Shown here: positions 1 through 11,212 of the stretch, in pieces
How positions within the stretch are numbered: position 1 is the first letter of the stretch
Layout of the letters: every line of letters starts with the position of its first letter
Assembly (NCBI GenBank): GCA_910592205.1
Contig: CAJVPJ010000640.1
Location: 1 to 20,198 of the forward strand
DNA: 20,198 bases
Source: Paraglomus occultum
Taxonomy: Eukaryota > Glomeromycota > Glomeromycetes > Paraglomerales > Paraglomeraceae
Reading direction: 5' to 3'
Translations under genes and position numbers: made by a program
The notes under the pieces: model-generated
Told to the model about the DNA's origin: nothing
Seen by the model: only the letters and a program-made list of their open reading frames with translations
Database searches by the model: none

Positions 1-143
1 TCCAATGGGACTCTGGTGGAGCTGTGGATCGAGTTTGAGGGACTGATTCGGTGGTTACTTAGCTGCTTGTGAAGGATTTGTCCCTGAAGCTGTTAGAGAT
101 GAATGGTGAGTCTGCTGCTTGGCATGCCGATTGGAAGCAATAG
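1..143 (+). pseudogene. Possible decayed coding remnant at the left edge
   Basis: The first 143 bases are clearly richer in G and C than the DNA that follows, and composition drops sharply straight after a TAG at 141-143. The frame ending at that TAG reads like protein over its last 26 codons (ending AAWHADWKQ). It is broken upstream by TGA at 36-38 and TAG at 60-62. The other two plus frames also contain stops, so this is not an intact plus-strand exon. It could be a degenerate transposon or gene fragment, or part of an untranslated exon, since ATG|GTGAGT near 105-113 resembles a splice donor. The minus strand also has a short open frame. I do not recognise a family. Confidence 0.2.
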
Positions 144-3100
144 TTATTTATTTATCTACCTATTATCGATTATAATTTATCGCATGTAAAATTTAATATA
201 GGTCTTAATAGCAATGATACTAATAATATTATACACTAGTTATTATTAATATATATCTTAATAACAACGAAAAAGAGTTATCATACATTATTTACCTAAT
301 GTTGATTGTAAATCTCAATAAAATTTGTCAGTCTTAACGTTAATTCACACATCCAAAGCGTCTAAGTATCTGACAAGCCCTGCAAAATAGTATCAGCTTG
401 AATGTCAACCCAACGTTCTCAGGAAATTGTTTTGTAATCACCCACCGCATCATTAGCAAGTGTCAAGTAGAAAGATCTAATGCAAGGACCAGATTTGTAA
501 GAAGAATTACAATCATCTGTTCGCTATTAATGACATAGTTTATAATTACCGGGAGACAAAGTCCATTGCACAGAATTCCGGCGAAGAAATAAGAGTTCAT
601 GATTCAAAATTATGAAGATCAAAGAAATAATACACTGTTCTTATTAAACATCTTATTCCAGCATATACGGCAACTTGGTTTGCCAATAGCATCTGGATAC
701 AGGTCGATATCAGTAATGTTGTTAGAAGGCTTTAGTTACGAAGGCAGGATCAACACCATTTTGAATAATGATTACCTTTTTTAAAAAGCCAAACGTATCG
801 ATTAGAATATTTTTGCTTTGAAATCTTGTGAAAAGTCTCACGTATGATAAGAATAAGCGTTTAAAATCCTTTGCCAGAAAATCTAAGATACATATCGCCA
901 ATCATTTCAATATTCGTAAATTTTAAGGAGGTCGTACTGGTTTGTTTGTGTAAAAACTTATGTGCAGTGTCATCAGGAATTTACGCAATATCATTGAGAT
1001 TAATAAATATCTTTTCGTTACCTCTACTACTTAGAATCTCTCCAATCTAATGCTTGTTTTTTTCAGAGTATAAAACATCGGGGGGTTAAATCGATCGATC
1101 GATCTTTGAGAGGTCTTTTATTATTGGGAAATTGCATATTGGTTTTGTGGAAGATAATCATCCTAAACATTCTAACCGACTTGTCCAAATTATTTCTTTC
1201 GTTATTAATGAGCAGTGCGTTAATAAACTGTACGCAGATTAGGTGGAAGTACTATTCAATGTAAAGGACATGCAAGGCAGGTATTAAAAAAGAGATAAAT
1301 CAAGTATTTGATATTAAACTATAACATTTTAAGAGTTACTTACAAACAATGGTCGGTTACAAACGGTTTGTGACGAGAGACAACCGTTTCACCACTGATA
1401 ATCGTTCCACTGACAACAGCATATTGAAATGCAAATAATGAACCGGACGTTTGTGACACACTGTATGTCAGATATCCTAGACCCTTTTTCTCTTACAATT
1501 CGCTTTCGATAATTTGCTTTGGTTAACTGTATAATAAAAAATCAGCGTTAATATTCAAGTTTTCTTTTTCGAGCCAATATTCTGTTTAGTTAATTAACAT
1601 ATATGCAAAAGCAACGTTGATAAAAAAAAAGCCCAACTTTAAACTGTTACGTAGACGCCAAGAAATAACCCCAAATAAACAGCACGAAGTAAAGAGTAGA
1701 AAGTATATCAACAATACAAGCTAGTTTTTCTTAGAAAAGTAATAGTTATTGATACGTTAGCACTGACCCTCACACATTGACTTTAAAATAACTGAGTATG
1801 GTCGTAATCTACTCACCGGAGAACTAACGATACCAAAACAAATTGGTGAGATTAAACCAGACGACGGTTTTGCATTTGTCATCTGAATGAAAGAAACGAC
1901 GTTATAGACATTCTACGATATTGTCGTTTGCGGTGTACATGCTATTATACTATAGAAAGATAGCCTGTAGTAAATCGGTACCTTATAACGTAAATACTAG
2001 TACATAAAGCCTTGATAGTCAGCTTTCAAGAGTCATGCTCAATTGCCATATTAACAGTCTTGAAAAAAAAAAAGAAGAAACAAAACCATTTGTTTAGCGC
2101 CGTATATCTCTGCGAACTGATAAGGTTTCTGATAATATTAAGGTTACCAAGATATTATTAGCACAAACACTAACGTTATTTTTCCCCCCTTCTCCGTCCA
2201 CAGTAATATTTTGAACCGCATGCAAGAAAGACTTTGTTCATAAAGCGTGTATAGAACAATGTCAACAATCCAAGATTAAGTGGGAATGACCCATGTAAAA
2301 AGCGTTCTGAACCGCGTAATAATCTTTTCCGAACAATATTAAGATGCAATGAGCCAATGAGATGACCACGCAATTCCAAATTAATACTAGCATTATTAAT
2401 AATATTTAACCATTATAGCGAACGTCTGTTATCAATATTATAGTAATTGATTCGCATTGAAATTACCAAATATAACGTAAATCCTGATATCGTTATCCGA
2501 ACAATGTCACCACTACGATGGACAATACGAATCGATGGCGTAATTGGCGTCATTACTTTACCAAGCTATTGCATTGACAATGACAGCGACAATTTGGTTC
2601 TTGGCAAGCAAAGCATATACTACAATGTCAGGTCAGAGAAAAAGAAAGGGAGAGGAAGAGGATACAGCAAATTACGATTCAGATTTTACAGATCGTTTAC
2701 TATTGATATATCGTATGGACATTCAACCCAAATTCGGGAATTCATTGTAATTTTAAGGACAGTGATATCATCTACTAGCCGTATAGCACCACACTGGATG
2801 CGAGCGAGAGAAAATTTTATGCATATAATGGCGACAATATTAACACAATGTGTGGGAAAATTTTGATCGGAATACAGTGACAAAAATATATTTTTTTATT
2901 TTAGACATGGTATTATTTAGCAATCACCAAAACCTACTTCACAATGAAAAAAAAAAACCTTTTAAGTATTCCTAAACAATGAGTTATCTTAGTAGCCAAG
3001 TACAAAAGTACGTCTTTGGAAAGATTGTGCTCGAAATAAATAAAAATAGAACACGAGCGCTCGCAATCTATTTTCCAACTATTCTTCCGCTTAAAAAAAG

Positions 3101-4316
3101 ACCCTTGTCTAGTTCTAGCACAATAATAATCAATTGACTGCTAGGAAGTCGCAATCAATGATACCAAATGAGGAAACCGTGTGTAGTTGTCCGTTCGAAA
3201 GTTTAACTTTACAAGTTTGCGGTTCCACTGAACTAAACTTCGTTCCTCCCTTGTGCTACGACTCAGCCACATGTTATATTCACTGTATGCAGAAGACAAG
3301 ATTATTCGAATGTAATAAATGTTGGTATATTTTATTTTATTTTCCCGTCTCATCTGCAAAAAAACAAGAAATAAAGAGAGAGAAAGAAGAAACAAAGATA
3401 ATTTATTTTCATTGAAAAGCGATTTCAGAATTAAAGTTTCGACAAACCGACTGACAGGTTGTTCATTCTACAGATGGAGATCTATTGATAGCCGCTGACT
3501 ACTTTTAGAAATTTTAATTGTGTGTGTAACGCGTGGTGTGGATTATGGACTGGCACAGGGCGTTGGAAGATCACCTGTTACATTTTACGGTGCGACATGA
3601 TATCATCTGTACTCCTTTGTTCTCTTGCTTTGAATCCCCCCCGCCTCGCTTGTTCCTTTTTTTTTCTCTTTTGCTTGACAACAACAATCCCCTGCGAGAA
3701 AAAAAAAAAGAGAGATACGGGTTTTACTGCTATTTTTAGATTCTTTATATTTTGGTCCATTTTCTCCATGGATTCAAACAATACCTTGTCGATGAAACTT
3801 GATAAAATGAAACCAAACTCGCCCCAAGTGACAACGGGTCGGTAATCATTATCGATTGCCCAAACCTTTGTATTCGCTACGGGAGAGAGTAATCGACGTT
3901 ATCAATATTAATAGTAAACTTTTAGACAAAATGAGAAATGCCGTTGTTATCGAGCTGGTTATACACGGTAGCGTGCTCAGTATCTTATGATATCAGTTGC
4001 TTAATAATCTTTGTAGTTGGGGCACTCAAACAAGTTTGTTGGTATAACAATTATTGTGACGGCGTTTCCGTTCATTGGTCAGTACGACACTGTATTTCGA
4101 TTTCCAAATTTCAGTCCATAGAATTATACCGTATCCACGGCCGATGTTATAGCAACTTCTATAGATGCACAACCGCACTTGTTCTACCACAGAGGCGTGC
4201 ATATGTGTGCAGAAACCTGTTTCGGACCAATGACCCCGGTTGCACGAAATTGTGAGAAGGCATGTTTGATACGTGTGACACGAACGGTGAATTGAACCCT
4301 GGGGTCAATCAAAACA
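144..4316. other. Gene-free AT-rich spacer
   Basis: About 4.2 kb with no gene I can support. Open frames are short, often lack an ATG, have no recognisable domain, and overlap one another on both strands. The longest (2447-2866, plus) begins at TTG and shares its bases with open frames in other registers. Visible structure is minor: a (ATCG) microsatellite of 15 bases at 1090-1104, several A or T homopolymers, and an imperfect hairpin near 1357-1392 around AAACGGTT and its complement. The last 60 bases or so form the upstream promoter of the gene at 4524. Confidence 0.6.
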
Positions 4317-4324
4317 TATAAATA
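4317..4324 (+). promoter_or_regulatory. TATA box of the 95-residue protein gene
   Basis: TATAAATA lies about 200 bases before the ATG at 4524. If transcription starts about 30 bases downstream, the leader is about 170 bases long. A perfect odd palindrome, CGTGTGACACG, sits upstream at 4272-4282 and is a candidate factor-binding site. No other ATG occurs between the TATA box and the start codon, so the assignment is unambiguous. Confidence 0.6.
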
Positions 4325-4396
4325 GTGTGTGTTTAGGACTGTGGAGAGGACAGATTAAAAGTTGTAAATAATCTCATAAACCATCAATCACTTCAT

Positions 4397-4480
4397 ACTA
4401 CTACCACCAACTACTACCACCACCACTACCATCAACTACCACTACATCACTACCACCACTACTATCACTATCATCATCAA
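4397..4480 (+). repeat. CTA/CCA/TCA triplet-rich leader tract
   Basis: An imperfect run of CTA, CCA, ACT and TCA triplets in the probable 5' untranslated leader of the gene at 4524. It is the core of a longer stretch (4365-4509) with no G on the plus strand. A single G follows at 4510 before the start codon. Such C/A/T-only RNA should have little secondary structure. Confidence 0.7.
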
Positions 4481-4523
4481 CCTCTCAATACTCAACTTCT
4501 CACACACACGCATCCACATAAAA

Positions 4524-4811
4524 ATGGCAGAGTCATCATACAAACAACTTGTATACTCTACTCTTAAAACGTTAAACGAACCCAACAACACCGGCGGCGA
4601 TTTCTTTAACCATGCCGACGACGAAATATACATTCCAGAAAGTTTCAGTAGCTTTTTTGGAGATTTCATCGGTGAAGATGATATAAAGGATGCTATCGAA
4701 CAATTACATGAAGAGAAGAACGAAGGAAAGGTTGAACCAAAAGTGGAAGTAATAGCGAAAAAAGAAGAAGGATGGTTTACCGATGTCAAGAAGATGTTTG
4801 GAATGGCTTAA
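4524..4811 (+). CDS. Small acidic protein of unknown family, 95 residues
   Basis: I do not recognise this protein, but it looks like a real, well-expressed gene. The ATG at 4524 is the first after the TATA box and has A at -3 and G at +4. The frame is uninterrupted to TAA at 4809-4811, with an AATAAA at 5050-5055 downstream. The protein has no signal peptide or membrane segment. It is rich in Glu, Asp and Lys, with an aromatic patch at residues 36-49 (IYIPESFSSFFGDF), a predicted charged helix at about 51-67, a Lys/Glu/Val-rich linker at 68-82, and an amphipathic-looking tail (EEGWFTDVKKMFGMA, 81-95). These point to a soluble cytosolic or nuclear peptide that may bind a partner through its ends. 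No introns are seen. An antisense open frame over the same bases is a shadow. Function is unknown, perhaps lineage-specific. Confidence 0.75.
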   Translation: MAESSYKQLVYSTLKTLNEPNNTGGDFFNHADDEIYIPESFSSFFGDFIGEDDIKDAIEQLHEEKNEGKVEPKVEVIAKKEEGWFTDVKKMFGMA

Positions 4812-5049
4812 GGTCCCTTGAGCCTTTATCAACAATGATTCTCTACTCTGTTTTAGAAAAAAAAAAGTCTGATATATATAAGTATCTCTTTGGCATATAT
4901 GTATCTTTTGTACATTCGCATTTTATAGATAGATAGAAGCAATAGTTCACTTCTGTCTTGAACATTGTATCACTGTAGCATTTTTTATCAATTAGCATAC
5001 AATATACATATATATATTTATAGGTAGCGGTATTTCCGCACTCTCATTG

Positions 5050-5055
5050 AATAAA
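5050..5055 (+). terminator. Candidate polyadenylation signal for the gene at 4524
   Basis: AATAAA is found about 240 bases after the TAA of the 95-residue gene, in an AT-rich 3' region with TATATA runs. It is the first canonical signal seen downstream on this strand. AATAAA is frequent by chance in such DNA, so this is moderate evidence. Confidence 0.4.
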
Positions 5056-8000
5056 ATCTATATTGTTCAATTGAAGGATGAAAAGCATTAATTTTCTTGT
5101 CTGCTGTCTGCACCTGTTTGCCTGCCTGCCTTCTTGTGCTTACCCGTCTTCCGTTTTACATAGAATGCAGTTACCGGTCTGTTTACATTAACTGATACTA
5201 TTGCAATAATTATCGTGTGTGTTGCAAATGATTAACCATAATTCAGTTATTAACAATTTAGATTAGTTATTCTCATTTTCGGTTATTTTATCCATTAATG
5301 GAATGCGGTCCAACATTACTGTTAAAGTATAATGTATGGCAGTGCCAATTACAAGCTGTAACTCATAGTAGATCAACTGAATGATCGATAAAGGTTTAGT
5401 GCGATGTAAACTTTACTTTTGTCCCTTGTCTGCCTACCACCAATTATCAGACAACGATGAACAAACAAAGAAACGCCAATAGCACACAAGTTGCAAAAAA
5501 CGGATCTTTGTGTGTGTATTTGTATGGGTGCAGTGACATCTTACCATCATTCGTGTTGTTAATGGTACTAAAGAATTCTTTAATCTTAATACGGAAATTC
5601 TTATTAAAAATAATAAAACCAGTTTTGCATTTTTGTCAAATAGCATATGACGTCATGCTACACGTGGGGCATGGCATTCCATTATTCAAATCACTGAAAA
5701 TTTATGATTTCTTTCCGCCAGATTTAAACATGATATCATCTATTCGACTGTTTGGTCAAGTGAATAAAAACGTCTAACAAAACGTTGGGGAGGTGGGGGT
5801 AAAGGAAGAGTCTTGATTTGGCTGTTAAAATTCTCTTTGTCGGGAACTTTTTTGTGATCTACATTAGGTTACACGGTGACCCCACAAATCATAAATAAAT
5901 GCACTTGTATCAATTTGTCGAACTGAGGGAAATGACTACACCAAATGTAAGGTTTATTCCAACGATTCGGAGGCTTTACCAAATTTAAAGCCTTTAACTC
6001 TATCAGAAAGCAAAGACATTATTATGGTTTGCTCAATGACTACGTACACTTGAATGCGACTATTTTAATCGTGACTACTATCATATACAACACTGTCACT
6101 TGTTTACAACATCATACAGTACTACAAACTATTTTGTTGCTCCGCATGAATTCGTTGACCGATAATGTGTTATGGCTAATGATCATGCAACCAAATGAGG
6201 TGACCCCTCGTCGTGAAACCGCAAGGAGGACACAGCATGGAATTTATACTGTCTGCCATTTTTGACTGTTCTATTAACCCGTATTATAGGTGATTCACCA
6301 CATACATTTGTGTTCGCCTGCAGTACGGAGTGGTAGTCGGATTTGGGTATAGCATGTGTTGTGCTCATAACAAAGATTTTTTCCCATGAAAGTTTTATCA
6401 GCGATTGTAATTTCTATATCTTTGCTTCACATTGACTGACTGTGTGTGAAATGTCCTTATTATGCTTACTTCTAGACCGTAATAAGGCAACAAAGAAGAC
6501 AGTACTGATGCCGATTATCCGGCTGTGTACATTTTGAATGTGGTAATCTGGGCATTTTGCAAAGTCATTGATAAAAAGCATTTTCTATATAATCCGTCGC
6601 TAGTCGACGTTAGTTGTTATGGTAATCTAGTACCGTTACCGTTACCCACCACTATAAACATTTACAACCACGGCAACCACTACCATTGCTACTCAAACAC
6701 TCACCTTTTTTTTTTCAGAAAGTGTTATTAAAAGATATTGCAATTATCACGAGGAACCTTTTGTTCGCAACAAATTTAGTTTAAAAACCGTAACAGTTCC
6801 ATTTTGAAATATTTTTAACTGATGTAATAACTTAAACTGGGGATAGAACCTGTGATACGCAAAATTTTGTTTGTGGCGTTATTATTATGCTGTGCAAACA
6901 CAAAATGGCGACAATGCATTAACCAATACAGCATTCCGTGAAAGACACACCATACTGTCAGACGGCTATGCGCATTATGAGGACGTGGAATGGATTTGAA
7001 TATCCCATTATTAAACAAAGAAATAGAATTTTTATGCCATGAATACACAATATAACGGGTTGGTCCAGATCTGATATACCCGAAATTATTATTTAGTGCC
7101 CGTACATCACTATTTGGCCACTTTATACGAGTTAAATAAATATGACATGTAATGTATGGATAATATCCACATTAAATATATTTTGAATGATATAAAAAAA
7201 AACATCTTTGGTATTAAATAGCTCTTTTTTTACGTCTGTGCTTGCTAACGATTCGAAAGTCATATGACGTACGTATATTTCTGAATGCAATTAAAATTAT
7301 ATTAACCTATTCATAATGATACAAACGAGATTAAATGATAGCATGCATGCAATTATGTACAATCAGAAATAATTAGATATTAATTTCTTATTCTTCGCCG
7401 TTATTATAGTACTACCGCCACGCCTGTGGATATTTTGATTGCTCTTGCCAATAACCATCTTCATTTTTGAGCACTATATCGTGAGAGCTAGGGGAAATGT
7501 TGGAAAGATACAGGTCGATTGTTAATTACTTTACTAATATTTATATTTTATATTACGTTTTCAGAATCAAATTGACTCTCAGCACAGTCGAGGATACAGT
7601 ACATTTAGGGCGAAGAGTACGAAAGAAATGCTGGAAGATGATCAAGTTGACTGTTGGGTAATGGTCTTGTATAATAATGTACAGTACGCATAAACAATTG
7701 ACTCGATACTATATATAACTAATATCGATCAGAATCATTATGTTCTAGTAATTGCGCAGCAAATTGTTTGCCCATTATATGAATACATTTCGGTAGTTTA
7801 GAAGAACAAAAAAGTTATTAAATTCAATTGGAAAGGTATCGAAATATGAATTTTTGGACTTATCAAAATCATGCATGTATTATGATACAGTAATGTACAA
7901 AAAAATCCTACATTTTTTAACCCGGGGACAGGAATACTCGAACACCGAAATAGTCGTGTAAGGTTTCAGATTGATTGGATGTTTCCTGCAAATTTACAAA

Positions 8001-8642
8001 CATTTATCTGAACCAAAAAAAAATATGATAGCTGCGTGCACTACATTGTGTGGGCAGTTATTGACATATAAAAAAAAGATGCAATAGTCAAAACTATATG
8101 TGAGCTGCCTTTGATTGTGAGCATCCAAGCAAAAAGACCAAAAGCATAAAAGCTTCTGCAATTTTCAGTAAACTATCTGCTATAAATTTTAATTGGCGTT
8201 TTTTGCTGCATGCATATGAAGGCTGTTTTATGTATTGAATGAAGGCTTGTTGGATAGCGCAAACGTTTTTTCTTTCGCTCATAGGTAGAACGTATTTTGT
8301 GTAGAATAAAATACTTTGACGCAAGTGTTTTTGTTTTGGGTGAATGTGAATTCAACTTGCTTTTATACATGAATGCTAATCACACTTGCTTGTAACATAG
8401 CAATAGGTCTAAAATGTTACTAAAAATTAGTTTAAATAACAATAAATTAGCAGAACCTCACCAAATGTTGTCAGCTAAATTACTGTCACACTCTTTATAA
8501 GCGCTTCATATAGAGTCACAACCCCATGTAGTTACATTTTGTTGGATTCAACTACAATTGATTTTATAATAAAAATTTCCCTATTACTATAAAAATTATA
8601 CTGTGTGATGCTAGAAGTGTTGACCATAATAAATCAATCACA

Positions 8643-8690
8643 TACAGTGAGTACCAAAAAGTCTGTGAATTTTGTGTGAACAATAGAAAC
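8643..8690 (+). mobile_element. Possible Tc1/mariner-like terminal sequence (single end)
   Basis: A TA dinucleotide is followed by CAGTGAGTACCAAAAAGTCT, which resembles the outer end of Tc1/mariner-type elements (TA target site, then CAGTG...). I found no convincing inverted partner in the window. The only near match to the inner part is ATTCACAGAC at about 11572, which then diverges. No transposase frame is recognisable downstream. If real, it is a truncated copy or solo end. Confidence 0.3.
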
Positions 8691-11077
8691 ATATGAAAAC
8701 AAACTCTTTTTCAAAAATTTTATTGTTGTATTACGATATAGTTTCACAATGATTTAAAGCAAATACAAATAGATTGCACTTTTTGAAGAAAAAAAAAAGA
8801 TGGGCAAAAATGCACTATTGTTGGTTTAATGAAGTAGGGGTAGATAAACTCATATAGTCTTGTATTTTTCTATTGCAACTTATATATGTGCAATGTTGCT
8901 TTATCAAACCATAGTGGCCTCAGCAAGTCATGTGATAAAATCTTCCTCTGCAGTCCGCAGTCCGCAGCCCATGATCGATTTAATTTTAGAAGTAACACCA
9001 GAATTTTTATTGCTGATCTAGATACAAAAGTAAACAGTGAAACAATAGCAAACGAGCTCACTTTAGTAATAATTTATTGGTGTTTGAACTATATAAGCGA
9101 CCTTTATCCCATCGTCTAGCTCTCACGTTGAATGTTGCATGTTGAATGATGATGAGCATCTAATACTGTTGTTATTCTTATATTCCACGGAATAAATAAA
9201 CAAATTTTAATTTCCTTTAATTACTTTTTTTCTATCGTTGATTAAACAACGGACAATACTTGTTGCCTACAGTATTTCGAGACTATTATGGTGATAAGAT
9301 CGAGTAGCGGGTGAAGAACTAGTAAAAGTTTGTCCGTTCGGTTAGTAAAGCAATCGCTTGAAAGCGTACAGTAATTAGATAATATTTGGCGAACGACATT
9401 TATTATTATTTTTATTCGTTTAACTAGTTTTTAAATTAAAAGTGACGCATATTGACTAGTCAAATGCCAAATCGAAGCATCGCCATGTTTATTAAAGGAG
9501 ATTTTTCCTTAGATTTTATAGAAGAATATAGTTGTTAATATTTTTCGTAGATTTCCTTACTTGGATACGAATGTTGGACTACGTTACGTATAGGGATTAG
9601 GAAGCGCGCATAATTAATTAATAAGAAACGTCACTGTAGCTTAGCATTCAGTTTTAGTTGATACTGTCGCTGTAGTAAGGGCAACGATAGCTGAGCTAAT
9701 TGAGTCAGATTCCCCTGTTGGCCGAACCGCCTACAGTTCGCCCTCCCATAAATTTCCCTAATTAAATACGCCGACCGCAACATAGCTTATCCTTTAGCAA
9801 ATTTAGGCAAATTTGACTCTCCAATAATTGGGACATTTTTAAGAAAGTTATTGTTATGTTACCTGTTGTTTAGTCATTAATGAACACATCTATAAATTAT
9901 TATATTTTAAAATTAACAGCTAAAAGTTATAATTAAAACAGTCTCTACAAAGACCAACCCGCATTTTAAAAGTAATTTGATTTAATAAAATCTTAATTTT
10001 CATAAATTAAAACTATGTCAGCATCCCCTATTATTGGGTGCCATTTCCTCCCAACTTAATAAACTAAAAATTTCAATAAACAGGCATGTTGTTGAAAGTA
10101 ATAAATTTTTAAAGACAAGCGCTCAAATCTCTAAGTTTGTGTAATTTAAAATTATTTTTATTTGTTATTATTAGCTTAACTATTAAAATAAATGTTTTCT
10201 CTAGAGCTTTTGCAACCCTAATAAAGTAAATTTACCCAAAAGTAATGTCTCAATAATGAGTATTTGACATGTAAGCTAACTTGTTACACTGATTTGTTAT
10301 CTTATCATATTTTTTGTCTTTTTATAGTAAACATGTCTGCAAAGTGTTTGTGAAAAAGCAATTAATATATTTGAATGTAGACAGTCTTTGTTAAATGACG
10401 CCATTCAAGAAATTATTTCCTAACTCCCTTCCTTTGCCTCCACTACTCATACTTGTTTTCCATAAACTCTAATGTTTTGCTCTCCTTCAGGGCCTTCATT
10501 ATCTTTTGAGAGTTGGGCGTCCGTCAACAAGGTCAGCAAGTTTACTTATCTCTTGGTTTACAATAGCTATCGCATGGCAATTACGATTACGCTTTAACGT
10601 AACAAGATATTGTGAGCTAAGGACAACTTCTTGGGGACATTTCTTATAGACCATTTATTAGTTTCACTATGTATTATTATTATATATATACTAAAGTTCG
10701 GCATTTTGCTGACAAATATGACAAACATGCTGACCAATTGATAATAGTATGACTTATGATTAATGATCATAAAATAATTTGCAGATAAAACGGGTGTAAC
10801 AAATTTTACGTAACTTACACAATGATTGTCACTCAGATATAAATGGTTTTGTCAAATTCAGTGCATTTTGTACTGAAACAGTCTAAGGAATAACACTATT
10901 ATTATTGTAACGAGGTTTTGCCAGATTATATTTCTATGTTTTAGCAAAAATTACATAGCAATTACACAGTAATTCTTATACAAATGCACACCAATAGTGT
11001 TTGAAAATTTTGCTGGAGATTCAATCAAATTGGAAATTTTATAGTTTATCGGTTTTTCTTATACACTGATAAAACCT

Positions 11078-11212
11078 GTTTAAACCAGTCTCGGGTTTAA
11101 CCAGTCACCTCACGATTTCTGTTCATTAAAAACTTTCTCTAGTTAAACAATTTTCTGAACCGGTCTTTGGCTAAAACGGCCAAAATCAGCAAACCAGGCC
11201 CGCCGGTTAAAC
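11078..11212. repeat. Degenerate TTTAAACC / AACCGGT repeat patch
   Basis: GTTTAAACCAGTC at 11078-11090 is echoed by GTTTAACCAGTC at 11095-11106. Related words follow: GAACCGGTC at about 11157-11165 and CCGGTTAAAC at 11203-11212. The words are largely self-complementary, so both orientations occur. This looks like a decayed satellite or a non-coding transposon remnant rather than part of a gene. Confidence 0.4.

Noticed and set aside
2447-2883. Overlapping frames of 139, 68 and 65 codons
   Set aside because: The longest starts at TTG, no family is recognisable, and three frames on both strands are open together, which fits chance. The segment beginning MSGQRKRKGEEED looks protein-like but is only about 41 codons.
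3938-4255. 105-codon frame with nine Cys, possible small secreted cysteine-rich protein
   Set aside because: It has an ATG, but the N-terminal hydrophobic stretch contains Cys and lacks a clean cleavage site, no TATA is evident, and it ends about 60 bases before the next gene's TATA box.
9640-9790. GC-richer island resembling a structured RNA or tRNA (TTAGCTCAGCT on the minus strand)
   Set aside because: The D-arm-like word has no matching acceptor stem, anticodon stem or GGTTCGA-type T loop around it.
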